A stretch of 64,000 bases of DNA from Coraliomargarita algicola (GTDB lineage: Bacteria > Verrucomicrobiota > Verrucomicrobiia > Opitutales > Coraliomargaritaceae), in contig NZ_CP138858.1 in the NCBI RefSeq assembly GCF_033878955.1, forward strand, positions 1,488,001 to 1,552,000, in the 5' to 3' direction. The position numbers were made by a program, and so were the translations under genes. The stretch's first letter is position 1, and each line of letters opens with the position of its first letter. A model generated the notes under the pieces. It was given only the letters and a program-made list of their open reading frames with translations, had not been told where the DNA came from and searched no databases. Below are positions 1 through 12,996 of the stretch, in pieces.

Positions 1-1321
<1,321 letters not shown>

Positions 1322-1541
1322 AAGAGCGGCGATGAAAACACCTTACCCCCTCGAAACAAGCACGAAATAGAATCAAAACTCTAGATCCGAGGTCGCACAC
1401 AAACACGACGACACCACGCCGCTCGGCAACACGCCCTACGCCGCTGGCTTGGCTGCGCCGCCCAGAATCGTTCACACCACCGGCCGACAGCGCCTACCGT
1501 CAGTTGACAAGCCGACGGATACGACTCATTTGATCTAATGC

Positions 1542-2024
1542 ATGGCAAAAACTCTCGAAATTAAAGGCCCGATCGTCGTGGTCGCTCTCTTAGTGCTCAC
1601 AGGCATCGTCGGCTCGCTGTTTATCGCGCTAGGCCCAAAGGCCACCGAACGAGCCCCGGGAGTGGTGCATATCGGCGTGCGCTATGCCAACGAAATGAGC
1701 CTGGCCTTTAATCAATACGGTAAAGATGGTCCGGGCGCCACTATCGAACTGATCGCACCCGATGGCACTGTAAGCTACAAGCTGGAAAACCTAAAAATAG
1801 GACGTAATCTAATGCCGCTGCAGGACATGGCTGATGGCCCCTACACCGCTCGACTCAGTGCTCCAGGCTATCACCCCCGTGAAATCCCAATCGTGGTCGA
1901 TGGACGTATGATCAATCCCCCCAAGGGAGTTCAATTCGAGAAAGGCACTCACGCAGACTACAACATGCTCGGCGTGCGCTTCGAGGTGGCCGAGCCCAAG
2001 CAGGTGGCCGAGCCGCAGCTATAG
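1542..2024 (+). CDS. Membrane-anchored protein of unknown function
   Basis: A 160-residue protein I do not recognise. It has a short N-terminus, one strong hydrophobic segment (about residues 9-30, IVVVALLVLTGIVGSLFIAL), then a soluble part. The soluble part contains a carboxypeptidase-regulatory or PEGA-like beta-sandwich pattern (GATIELIAPDGTVSYKLE, then LQDMADGPYTARLSAPGY). This suggests an inner-membrane-anchored periplasmic protein with a small sugar-binding-like or structural fold. It converges with the Fur-family gene with only about 10 bp between the stop codons, and no terminator hairpin is visible there. Function is not assigned. Confidence 0.7.
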   Translation: MAKTLEIKGPIVVVALLVLTGIVGSLFIALGPKATERAPGVVHIGVRYANEMSLAFNQYGKDGPGATIELIAPDGTVSYKLENLKIGRNLMPLQDMADGPYTARLSAPGYHPREIPIVVDGRMINPPKGVQFEKGTHADYNMLGVRFEVAEPKQVAEPQL

Positions 2025-2034
2025 CGAAGCGAAA

Positions 2035-2523
2035 CTAAGAGGCTTTCTTGCCACTGCGTTTGCAGATGCCTGCCGTCTGGAGTTCATCGCAACGTGCGGT
2101 CACCTGTAGGCGCTGACTTTCAACGTTTAGTCCAAGCTTATCGGCGACCGTCTTGCCATACCACTCCATGAAGGGGGCATCGATTTCAAAAATCTTATCA
2201 CAGTCCAAGCAGATGACTTGAGCCTGAAAGGTGGTGGCGTTGCGGTTCGCCATGTAGAACTTATAGTCGCGCCCGACATCGACTTCACGAATCAAGCCAC
2301 TTTCAGTTAGAATCGGTAAGGCACGGTACACGGTCGCACGCGAGACAGAGTCGTCAATTACCCGCGCACGCTCCAATAAGTCTTCCGCCGTAAAATGATC
2401 AGGATGCTCGTAAGCAGCATCAAAGATGGCTAAGCGTTGATTGGTCACACGCAGCCCTTTGCTGCTGAGAAAATCCTTAAAGGTATCTCGAATATCTGAG
2501 GTCGTATTACTTTCGGCGTCCAT
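2035..2523 (-). CDS. Fur/PerR-family transcriptional regulator
   Basis: Metal- or peroxide-responsive repressor of the ferric uptake regulator family, about 162 residues. The winged-helix DNA-binding part is clear (LSSKGLRVTNQRLAIFDAAY, then SRATVYRALPILTESGLI), followed by the dimerisation part with ICLDCDKIFEID, the CxxC of a structural zinc site. The second CxxC is not canonical: the tail reads TARCDELQTAGICKRSGKK, with cysteines spaced further apart. I chose the ATG at 2523 (MDAESNTTSD) because the 26 residues upstream do not look like family sequence. A 9-bp direct repeat lies just upstream and may be an operator. Iron, zinc, manganese or peroxide specificity cannot be decided from sequence. 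Confidence 0.9.
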   Translation of the reverse strand: MDAESNTTSDIRDTFKDFLSSKGLRVTNQRLAIFDAAYEHPDHFTAEDLLERARVIDDSVSRATVYRALPILTESGLIREVDVGRDYKFYMANRNATTFQAQVICLDCDKIFEIDAPFMEWYGKTVADKLGLNVESQRLQVTARCDELQTAGICKRSGKKAS

Positions 2524-2529
2524 ATTTCT

Positions 2530-2549
2530 TATTGAGACAGTATTGAGAC
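2530..2549. promoter_or_regulatory. Direct repeat upstream of the Fur-family gene
   Basis: TATTGAGAC occurs at 2530-2538 and again at 2541-2549, an 11-bp period, about one helical turn, directly upstream of the chosen start of the Fur-family regulator. It does not match a classic Fur box. Autoregulation is an inference from position only. Confidence 0.3.
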
Positions 2550-2619
2550 TACAATGGACGACATGCAAGACTCCATTACGCGATAAGGCATATTTTTCCA
2601 CAAAGCCTCACGCGGCCCC

Positions 2620-3672
2620 CTACCCGATCCACTCCACTCGTTGCGAATCCCCCGCGAGTGACTGCGCAACCATTTCAGTAAAAGTCATATAACGCACGCC
2701 TTGTTCAAAGGAAGTGAGCTTAACGGGTGCGCCTTCACGTATCGAATGGACAAAATCAGCCTCCACCTGCCAGCCGCGACTTTCGGCGCGCGAGAGTATA
2801 ATCTTCTTCTCTTCAACTTCGCCCGCTGGGGCAAAGAGCAAGGCGGTCTCATACGTATCAAAGCGCAGCGCTCCTTTAGAGCCATTTAAGCGAAACTCCA
2901 TACGTGGCTTACCAGACTCCACACTACTAAAGTGATACACCATGCGTGCACCGGTTTTTGCAAAACGCCCCATCACACTGAGACTATCGGGAATACTCAC
3001 CTGCATCACTTCCTTAGAACCGGGATAGCTTCGCTCTGGCTGAAAGACGGCACCATCTGCCAGCAACCAGCTGGGCTCATCTTGTACCCAGCGCTGCACG
3101 GTCTCGTGCATGATCCCCATCGTCATTATATTTTTGCCACTTAAAGCGACATCTTGGCGCCAGGTCATGGGGGCCTCGGGATTCGCCGATTGACCGCCGG
3201 TGTGCACGACACGCACCTCCAATAGCTTCCCCAATTTGCCAGTTTCGATCATTTCACGAATAGTCGCATCAAAATCCAAGGAAAATGGAGCTGGGACGAG
3301 CTGCGCCACCAGCTCGGGATGGGCCTGTGAGGCGGCCAACATTGCTTGGGCCTCTGCTAAGTCGCAGGCCATGCGCGCTTCACACAGCACATGCTTACCA
3401 TTTTCCAGAGCGGCAATAGTCGCCTCAGCATGGAGGTAGGGCCAGGTTCCGATACACACCGCATCAATGGAAGGATCTTCAACCACCTCGCGCCAATTTT
3501 TAGCCACGCGCTGAATACCATTTTTTTTCGCGACATCTTCCGCGGATTCCACACTGCGATTGGCCACCACAGCGAGTTCCACATTCTCCAGCTTATGAAA
3601 ACCTGGTATGTGCATCTTGCGAGTGTTCGCTCCAGCACCAATAAATCCAATTCTAAGTTTATGCGTATCCAT
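2620..3672 (-). CDS. Gfo/Idh/MocA-family oxidoreductase lacking the EKP lysine
   Basis: NAD(P)-dependent sugar or polyol dehydrogenase family protein of 350 residues. The Rossmann fold begins at residue 8 (IGFIGAGANTRKMH, GxGxxG-type), followed by the alpha/beta C-terminal substrate domain. At the position where most members have E-K-P, with the catalytic lysine, this protein has E98-A99-R100 (CEARMA). It may therefore be catalytically altered, a regulatory paralog, or use another residue. It lies downstream of lolD on the same strand with about 50 bp between. No pathway can be inferred from these cell-envelope neighbours. A second, canonical member (EKP present) starts at 63235. Confidence 0.85.
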   Translation of the reverse strand: MDTHKLRIGFIGAGANTRKMHIPGFHKLENVELAVVANRSVESAEDVAKKNGIQRVAKNWREVVEDPSIDAVCIGTWPYLHAEATIAALENGKHVLCEARMACDLAEAQAMLAASQAHPELVAQLVPAPFSLDFDATIREMIETGKLGKLLEVRVVHTGGQSANPEAPMTWRQDVALSGKNIMTMGIMHETVQRWVQDEPSWLLADGAVFQPERSYPGSKEVMQVSIPDSLSVMGRFAKTGARMVYHFSSVESGKPRMEFRLNGSKGALRFDTYETALLFAPAGEVEEKKIILSRAESRGWQVEADFVHSIREGAPVKLTSFEQGVRYMTFTEMVAQSLAGDSQRVEWIG

Positions 3673-3722
3673 TATATATAAATTGTAATGAGAAACTGCA
3701 CGCGCCCCCTCGATGAAGGGGT

Positions 3723-4406
3723 TTATGTGAGTTTTCCTAAGTGCAAAGTCAGTTGTCGCTGCGTGCGCGCTGCAAATTCAGGATTATGCGTCACCAACAC
3801 CAGACTTTTATCCGATTCACCCGCAATCTCCAGCAGTAAATCCATCACAGCAAGGCCAGTCGATTCGTCAAGATTCCCAGTAGGCTCGTCAGCCAACACC
3901 AAGGGTGGGTCATTGATCAAGGCCCGCGCCACTGCCACTCGTTGACGCTCTCCTCCCGACATTTTAGTCGAACTATGCTTAATTCGATCCTTCAGTCCGA
4001 CACGCACCAGCAAAGCTTCTGCGCGCTCTCTCACGGCTCGATCCACTCGCCCCGCGATGCGTGCCCCCAATAGCACATTTTCCAAAGCATTCAGTTCCGG
4101 AGCCAGATAGTAGGCCTGAAAGACAAAGCCCATATAGCGTGTACGAGCCGCCGCCAACTTGGACAGTGAATACTTCGTCACATTCTGCCCCTGCCAAAAA
4201 AGTTGCCCCGCATCCGCACGTTCCAAGCCGGAAAGCACATTGAGCAAAGTCGATTTACCACTGCCGGACTCCCCGCGGATGCTGACACTCTCCCCTGCCC
4301 GCAGCACAAAGTCGACCCCGGCAAGCACCGAAATAGTATTGTCAGAGCTGGGGAATTGTTTCCCCAGTGCTTTGGCTTCGAGTAATAAGCTAGATTGTGA
4401 GTTCAC
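3723..4406 (-). CDS. lolD: LolD-type ABC transporter ATPase
   Basis: ATP-binding subunit of a MacB/LolD-type mechanotransmission ABC transporter, 227 residues, the usual LolD length. It shows Walker A GESGSGKST (about residues 43-51), a signature MSGGERQRVAVARAL, Walker B LVLADEPTGNLD and a switch histidine in LVTHN. In the Lol system it energises release of lipoproteins from the inner membrane to the periplasmic carrier LolA. The gene directly upstream on the same strand is an FtsX-type permease, so the two probably form one complex. The intergenic gap is about 50 bp. LolA and LolB are not in this window. Confidence 0.88.
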   Translation of the reverse strand: MNSQSSLLLEAKALGKQFPSSDNTISVLAGVDFVLRAGESVSIRGESGSGKSTLLNVLSGLERADAGQLFWQGQNVTKYSLSKLAAARTRYMGFVFQAYYLAPELNALENVLLGARIAGRVDRAVRERAEALLVRVGLKDRIKHSSTKMSGGERQRVAVARALINDPPLVLADEPTGNLDESTGLAVMDLLLEIAGESDKSLVLVTHNPEFAARTQRQLTLHLGKLT

Positions 4407-4457
4407 GTTGAAATGGGGGGATTCTGACTTCTGTTATCTGAGCGCTGCATTCTGACG

Positions 4458-5690
4458 CTATTCACTGCGGAGCGCATCAGCGGGTTTCAGTCGGGCGGCG
4501 CGCAATGCCGGCAAGAGCCCGGCTAGCGTGGAGATGACGAGCGCGAAGCAGGTCACCGTAATAAAATCGGAGGCTAAATAATGCACGGGAATTTCGTAGA
4601 CATCGTATTGCCCTAGAAAGTTCGCCTGTGTATTGGTTATATCTGTATAAACCGAAAGTATGCCACGCCTATAATGCAAGCATATCAACGCCATCAAGAT
4701 GCCCAGCCCCGTGCCCACAAATCCGATCACGAAGCCCTGAAAACAAAAACTATACGCCACTTGATGCGGCCGTCCCCCCATGGCGACCAGTAGACCGATT
4801 TCCCGTGTTTTTCGAATGACTGCCATCATCAATGCAATCGCGATCGAAAACGAAGCGACCAAGATAATAAAAATGATAATAAACGAGATCACTCGTTTTT
4901 CTTGCTCGATGACAAAGAGAAAATCCTGATTGGACTCAATCCAACTGACCGCATCCAAGCCGGGGCGCAACACCTCGCGCTCAAGATCGACACTGTATTC
5001 GTACGCATCTTGCCCAGGCCGTAATTTCAGCACGATCCCATGCACACCATCTTCCAAACCATAGAGTTCCTGCATGACCCGCAAAGTCGTGATCATCGTA
5101 TTGCCATCCACCTGCGGCGATCCCGTACGAAATAGGCCGACCACTTTAAACTCACGCGGCAGCAAGACTTCATCCTGCTTGAGAGCTTCCAGCATTAAGG
5201 GTGTAAACACCTCGACCACGGAGCCCGGACCGGCTTTCAGCGCATAAGCCAAGCCTTCACCTAAAAAGACACCGTCATCATCGAAGTCTTCCATATTCCC
5301 AAGGGTCAAAAACTTCTCCAGCGGAACCACCTCCTCTTCCGACCATGGATCCACTCCCCGAACGAAAGGAAACTGTGGCCGATTCTGATGCTGCAGCATA
5401 ATCACTCCTTCCGCAAATGGCGAAGCGCCGATCACTGCGTCCTGCTCCAACACCCGATCCATGATCGCCTCCCAGTCGTAAATGACTTCGCTGGAACGAA
5501 TACGAATATCCCCTTGCGTCTCGGTCAGTCGCTGGCGAATACCTTCGCCAAAACCATTCATCACGCTCTGCACGATAATCAACACACAAACACCTAACAT
5601 CACTCCCATGATAGACATGAGTGAGAAAAAGGAAAAGAAACGCCCTGAAGGAAACAACTGCTTCAGAGCATGGTAGATGTACCAAGGCAT
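4458..5690 (-). CDS. lolC: LolC/LolE-type lipoprotein-releasing permease
   Basis: A 410-residue inner-membrane protein of the LolC/E family, with an N-terminal transmembrane helix (FFSFFSLMSIMGVMLGVCVL), a large periplasmic MacB-like core domain and three C-terminal helices of the FtsX type (about residues 265-405, including VISFIIIFIILVASFSIAI). With LolD it would extract lipoproteins from the inner membrane. Only one permease gene is present, so a homodimer (LolF-like) is possible instead of a LolC-LolE heterodimer. Its ATG (5688-5690) lies one base after the ftsZ stop codon (5692-5694), which suggests cotranscription and translational coupling with ftsZ. Confidence 0.88.
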   Translation of the reverse strand: MPWYIYHALKQLFPSGRFFSFFSLMSIMGVMLGVCVLIIVQSVMNGFGEGIRQRLTETQGDIRIRSSEVIYDWEAIMDRVLEQDAVIGASPFAEGVIMLQHQNRPQFPFVRGVDPWSEEEVVPLEKFLTLGNMEDFDDDGVFLGEGLAYALKAGPGSVVEVFTPLMLEALKQDEVLLPREFKVVGLFRTGSPQVDGNTMITTLRVMQELYGLEDGVHGIVLKLRPGQDAYEYSVDLEREVLRPGLDAVSWIESNQDFLFVIEQEKRVISFIIIFIILVASFSIAIALMMAVIRKTREIGLLVAMGGRPHQVAYSFCFQGFVIGFVGTGLGILMALICLHYRRGILSVYTDITNTQANFLGQYDVYEIPVHYLASDFITVTCFALVISTLAGLLPALRAARLKPADALRSE

Positions 5691-5691
5691 A

Positions 5692-6963
5692 TTATTTGAT
5701 CTTTATCTTGATACCGCGCCGCATGAAGGTGGGCACGTCGAGGTCTTCGTCGTTATAGTCGTTGCGGTCGGTCTTATCGAAATAGCCGCGTTGATCTTCG
5801 TTATCGACAAAAGTAAACTCATCCTGGCTCTCGTCCGGAAGCTTCTTTTGCCGCAACTTCGACGTATGCACCGGACGCGGCGCACGGGTATCCTGCCCAA
5901 TCACAGTTTCAAGGCCGAGCCCAGGCGTTGCGATTCGCTTATGCTTCGCCTCAGGCACCACAAGCTTTTCACTGTTCACCGGAAGCCCAATCTCAGCCTT
6001 CCCTAGGATACATAGCTCGATACTCTGACTACGACTCTCGTCAATCACCGCACCGAAAACGATATCTTCACGCGAGCCAAAGCGCTGCGTCACTTGCGTC
6101 ATGATCTCGTTCACCTTGGCAATACCAAGATCCGCGCCACCGATGATATTCACTAAAATACGATCAAGCTGTGCCGGACGATCCCCGAGATGCAAAAGCG
6201 GGCATATAAATAACTCTTCCAATGCATCTTTAACATAATCGCCGCCGGTCGCGGTGCCGGTGCCAAAAATCGTCTTCCCCCCGCGATACTGAAAGACCGA
6301 GCGTAAGGAACTAAAGTCCTGATTGATCAGCCCGGTCTTGAGTAACATGGCACACAGCGAATTGACACCACGTCCGATCCAGCGGTCTGCCACTGCAAAA
6401 GCGTTCAGCACGCTCGTGTCTTCATCGCCCTCTTGCAGCAAAACATCGTTGGGCAAAGGAATTAAACCGTGCACCAGTTGGCGCAATTCGCCGACACTCT
6501 CTTCTGCAATGCGCTTACGGCGCGCCCCTTCAAAGCTAAAGGGCAAGGTGGCAAAAGCCAGCACCAGAGCATTCGTCTTTGCGGCAACCTCGGCCACCAC
6601 TGCCGCCGCTGAGCTCCCGGTACCGCCGCCCAATCCGACAACGATAATGATCAAATCCGCATCGCCGACCAAACGGGAAATGGCATCGCGATCCGACTCT
6701 GCTGCCGCTCGGCCAATTTCAACTTCACCCCCGGCACCGAGACCACGTGTAACCGAACGTCCGATCACCAGCTTTTCAGCTAGCGGCGACTGATTGAGCG
6801 CCTGCGCATCAGTATTTATAGCAGCCAAGCGCACATCCCCCAAATTATCCAATTTGAGACCCACCACCGCATTTGTCCCCGCACCACCGACACCGACAAT
6901 CTTAATCTTCAGATCGGCCTGCGCGGTCTCTTGGTCAAACAATATATCGCTTGTCGTATCCAC
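5692..6963 (-). CDS. ftsZ: Cell division protein FtsZ, divergent
   Basis: Tubulin-like GTPase that forms the division ring, 423 residues. The N-terminal nucleotide fold (KIVGVGGAGTNAV, residues 21-33) and the tubulin signature region GGGTGSS (112-118) are present, but the last glycine of the usual GGGTGTG is serine. The T7 synergy loop reads N214-Q-D-F-S-S-L220: the first catalytic aspartate (E. coli D209) is kept, while the second (D212) is serine. The C-terminal linker is acidic, and the tail DLDVPTFMRR matches the conserved peptide that binds FtsA. ftsA ends 8 bp upstream, and lolC starts right after. Divergent FtsZ is known in Verrucomicrobiota; the effect on GTPase activity is not known from sequence. 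Confidence 0.93.
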   Translation of the reverse strand: MDTTSDILFDQETAQADLKIKIVGVGGAGTNAVVGLKLDNLGDVRLAAINTDAQALNQSPLAEKLVIGRSVTRGLGAGGEVEIGRAAAESDRDAISRLVGDADLIIIVVGLGGGTGSSAAAVVAEVAAKTNALVLAFATLPFSFEGARRKRIAEESVGELRQLVHGLIPLPNDVLLQEGDEDTSVLNAFAVADRWIGRGVNSLCAMLLKTGLINQDFSSLRSVFQYRGGKTIFGTGTATGGDYVKDALEELFICPLLHLGDRPAQLDRILVNIIGGADLGIAKVNEIMTQVTQRFGSREDIVFGAVIDESRSQSIELCILGKAEIGLPVNSEKLVVPEAKHKRIATPGLGLETVIGQDTRAPRPVHTSKLRQKKLPDESQDEFTFVDNEDQRGYFDKTDRNDYNDEDLDVPTFMRRGIKIKIK

Positions 6964-6971
6964 TATAATTC

Positions 6972-8180
6972 CTAGTTAAATAAGCCTGTCAAACGGCGCA
7001 AAATACCAGAGGGCTTGGCTTCTTGTTGGCTTTCTTCCTGTCCAGTCAGTGCGTAGTGCAATAGCCCGAGCGTGGTACTATATTCTGGCATACGCAGTTC
7101 CTCAGCCACATCTTTAGGCCCCTCAGAGACACGTGCATCCAACCCAAAACGACGATGGGCCGCTTCCTCGATCCCAGTTAGCTGCGAACTGCCGCCCGTC
7201 AATACCACCCCCGAAGCGATATCGCTCGGTTCAAACATCTCGGCAGCAACCAGTTGTTCCTTAATAATATCAAAGACTTCCGCGACGCGCGCCTCGATAA
7301 TTTTAGTGATGGCAGCCAGCGGATACTCACGATCGCCGATCGTCATATCGCCAAAAAGCCAGACCTTCGCATCGCGGTCTTCGCTCTCGTAATAAGCGCG
7401 ACCGTTCTTAATCTTAAATTCTTCCGCACTTTTACGTGCCACCCGCAGCCCGATACTTAAATCATTAGTAATATGGTCGCCCCCCACTGGGATCACTCCG
7501 GTCTTCACGATAAAGCCCTTGCGGTAGAGCACGTAATCCGTCGTGCCGCCTCCCATATCGATGACCAGCGCACCATTTTCCTTCTCCGACTCTTCCAGTA
7601 GCACCACCCCGGAGGCAATGCTGGAAATAATCATATCGCTGACATCCAGATCGATGCCACGAATCACACGCAGGCTATCGCTCACAGACTCGCTGTCCCC
7701 GTGCACGGACCAGTAACCGACTTGTAATTGGCGTCCCTCTTTTGACAGTGGATTGTCTACCGGACGCCCGTCTAAGGTAAATGGATTTTGAATATGGTGG
7801 ATATAGGTTCGGTCACGTGGAAGTGTGCGACGTTTCGCATCTTCCTTAGCTGCATCAATATCTGCACGTCGGACGATCCCATCAGCCGAGCTGATATTGG
7901 CGCTACCAACATTAAAATCCCCGATCAAGTGACGCCCGGTCTGGGCCAAATAGACTTCATCGACCCGAGTCTTCGCATTCTCCTCCGCCTTCAAAATAGC
8001 TGCATGCACGCAGTCGCTGGCCTTATCCAAATCTGTAATTTCACCCTTTTTAACACCTTTGGAAGTGCCCACGCAGTGCCCGATAATATTGAGACCTGCA
8101 TCCCCAATGATTTCGCCCAAAAGCACAGCAATTTTGGACGTCCCTATTTCGACGGCGGCAACTACTCTGGATTGACTCAT
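6972..8180 (-). CDS. ftsA: Cell division protein FtsA
   Basis: Actin-like ATPase that tethers FtsZ to the membrane and recruits later division proteins, 402 residues. The phosphate-1 region VAAVEIGTSKIAVLLGEI (residues 7-24), the 1C domain characteristic of FtsA, phosphate-2 ALVIDMGGGTTDYVLYRKG and adenosine motif VVLTGGSSQL are all visible. It ends in an amphipathic helix (GILRRLTGLFN), the usual membrane-targeting sequence. It starts at an ATG at 8180 and is followed 8 bp later by ftsZ. No ftsQ, murein or other dcw genes are adjacent, so the locus is a reduced division cluster. The groEL terminator separates it from the upstream chaperonin genes. Confidence 0.95.
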   Translation of the reverse strand: MSQSRVVAAVEIGTSKIAVLLGEIIGDAGLNIIGHCVGTSKGVKKGEITDLDKASDCVHAAILKAEENAKTRVDEVYLAQTGRHLIGDFNVGSANISSADGIVRRADIDAAKEDAKRRTLPRDRTYIHHIQNPFTLDGRPVDNPLSKEGRQLQVGYWSVHGDSESVSDSLRVIRGIDLDVSDMIISSIASGVVLLEESEKENGALVIDMGGGTTDYVLYRKGFIVKTGVIPVGGDHITNDLSIGLRVARKSAEEFKIKNGRAYYESEDRDAKVWLFGDMTIGDREYPLAAITKIIEARVAEVFDIIKEQLVAAEMFEPSDIASGVVLTGGSSQLTGIEEAAHRRFGLDARVSEGPKDVAEELRMPEYSTTLGLLHYALTGQEESQQEAKPSGILRRLTGLFN

Positions 8181-8271
8181 ATTTAAAGCAAAAGAAACAT
8201 ATTCAGACGGAGTAAAAGTGTACGCCTAAGTCAAATCAATCCCCTAGTCGGAATGCAGAAGAAATAGTTGC

Positions 8272-8306
8272 AAAAAAAGTCCCGACCTTGCGGTCGGGAC
8301 TTTGCG
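8272..8306 (-). terminator. Rho-independent terminator of groEL
   Basis: On the minus strand, AGTCCCGACC pairs with GGTCGGGACT around a 4-base CGCA-type loop and is followed by a T7 run. It lies about 50 bp after the groEL stop and ahead of ftsA, insulating the division genes from heat-shock transcription. Confidence 0.9.
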
Positions 8307-8355
8307 ATTAGAATGTATTGCTTGGTGTGAGCGAATGAATCTCCAAAAAGGGAGA

Positions 8356-10011
<1,656 letters not shown>

Positions 10012-10059
10012 AATATGTTATTTTATATTTTGTTTTTAGAGTTGAGATGCGGAGTGCAC

Positions 10060-10347
10060 TTATGCAATCACGCCGAGAATGCTATCCTCATCGATCAGGA
10101 TGTACTCGACACCATCGACTTTGACGGGTGTGCCGCCGTATTGAGGAAGGAGAACCTTATCGCCGACTGCGACGTTGAAAGCGACCACGTCACCGTTGTC
10201 ATCTTTCTTACCAGTGCCCAGAGCGACAACTTCAGCCTCCTGAGATTTTTCCTTAGCTGAATCAGGGATAATGATCCCGCCGCGGATCTGTTCGTCTTCT
10301 TCAATGCGCTTCAATAGAACGCGTTCACCGAGTGGTTTGATTTTCAT
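10060..10347 (-). CDS. groES: Co-chaperonin GroES
   Basis: 10-kDa lid of the GroEL chamber, 95 residues, the normal length. MKIKPLGERVLLKRIEEDE at the start, a mobile loop (QIRGGIIIPDSAKEKS) and KVLLPQYGGTPVKVDG are typical family segments. It is followed by groEL on the same strand. Confidence 0.98.
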   Translation of the reverse strand: MKIKPLGERVLLKRIEEDEQIRGGIIIPDSAKEKSQEAEVVALGTGKKDDNGDVVAFNVAVGDKVLLPQYGGTPVKVDGVEYILIDEDSILGVIA

Positions 10348-10383
10348 ATTTGTTTTTATGTATGTTTTTGGAGATTTATAGTT

Positions 10384-10432
10384 TTAACAAAAAGCCGCGC
10401 TCAGACGGATTGCCTAAGCGCGACTTGTTAAA
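10384..10432 (-). terminator. Rho-independent terminator of dnaK
   Basis: Minus strand: GTCGCGCTTAG pairs with CTGAGCGCGGC (with G-T pairs) and runs into TTTTT. The stem is extended by flanking TTAACAA/TTGTTAA. It starts a few bases after the dnaK stop codon and separates dnaK from groES. Confidence 0.85.
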
Positions 10433-10434
10433 GG

Positions 10435-12381
<1,947 letters not shown>

Positions 12382-12770
12382 TAAGCAGCCCTAATGCCAC
12401 TACCAAAAACAATACACAAGGCATTGATAAACAATCAGATAATAAAATACACCCGATCTAAAAGAAAAACGAGGCACAGAAATCAACGCCAATGTGTCAC
12501 AGTTATTGTCACAGCGCCGAAGCACATGGCGCATATCTGTGACAAGGCCCATTACTGCAGATCTGTTTTGAACCTATGCTTTTGAGTGAGGGAGAGGAAG
12601 CGTATGATCTATTAGATATTCGGAAGCGTCGCTTCGGAACCTTAATTCTTAAGCGCATAACCAGCAGTGGCTTATGTCGTTCTAATTAACGAAAATTAAC
12701 GTAATTAACGGTTCGACTCATTTTTTAGGTTAATTCAGAAGTCAGAGCTCAGAAAACAGAAGCCAGTCAC
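12382..12770. other. Non-coding stretch between dnaK and the repeat block
   Basis: About 390 bp without a supported gene. It presumably holds the dnaK promoter. I see no CIRCE element and no convincing sigma-32-like promoter. An imperfect hairpin around 12619-12641 (TTCGGAAGCG / CGCTTCGGAA) and two near-copies of GAAAATTAACG-type sequence near 12690-12710 are the only structure noticed. Confidence 0.5.
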
Positions 12771-12779
12771 TGGAACATT

Positions 12780-12879
12780 CCCCGGTTCCGAGAACCGAGG
12801 CTACGAAAAACTTTCCCCGGTTCCGAGAACCGAGGCTACCAGAAACATGTCCATCAGGTTCAAACTTTTTGCGAATCTG
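12780..12879. repeat. Dispersed palindromic repeat, copy at dnaA side
   Basis: The core CCCCGGTTCCGAGAACCG, followed by AGGCTAC, occurs at 12780-12804 and 12815-12839. Each core contains the 6-bp inverted repeat CGGTTC/GAACCG. A conserved tail (AGGTTCAAACTTTTTGCGAA) follows at 12856. The same core and tail recur at 49.5-49.66 kb. It therefore belongs to a genome-dispersed REP-like family rather than being a local terminator. Confidence 0.75.
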
Positions 12880-12952
12880 CCCCTGCCCTCTGTCCTCTGC
12901 CCTCTGGCCTCTGGCCTCTGACTTCCGTCCTCTGACCTCTGCCCTCTGACGA
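12880..12952. repeat. Low-complexity CCTCTG-type repeat
   Basis: Imperfect tandem CCTCTG/CCTCTGG units. The minus-strand reading gives an artificial Arg/Gly/Glu/Gln-rich peptide (RGQRAEDRGQGQ), which I do not treat as a gene. Confidence 0.6.
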
Positions 12953-12996
12953 CTCTCCTCGGACACCAGTAAGCACCTGAGCAACTGTTGCCCCGA

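Noticed and set aside
10348..10383. CIRCE element before groES or dnaK
   Set aside because: No TTAGCACTC-N9-GAGTGCTAA-like inverted repeat was found in either upstream region.
12742..12984. 80-codon minus-strand frame with RGQRAEDRGQ-like sequence
   Set aside because: Made entirely of low-complexity and dispersed palindromic repeats; no ribosome-binding site; repeats explain it.
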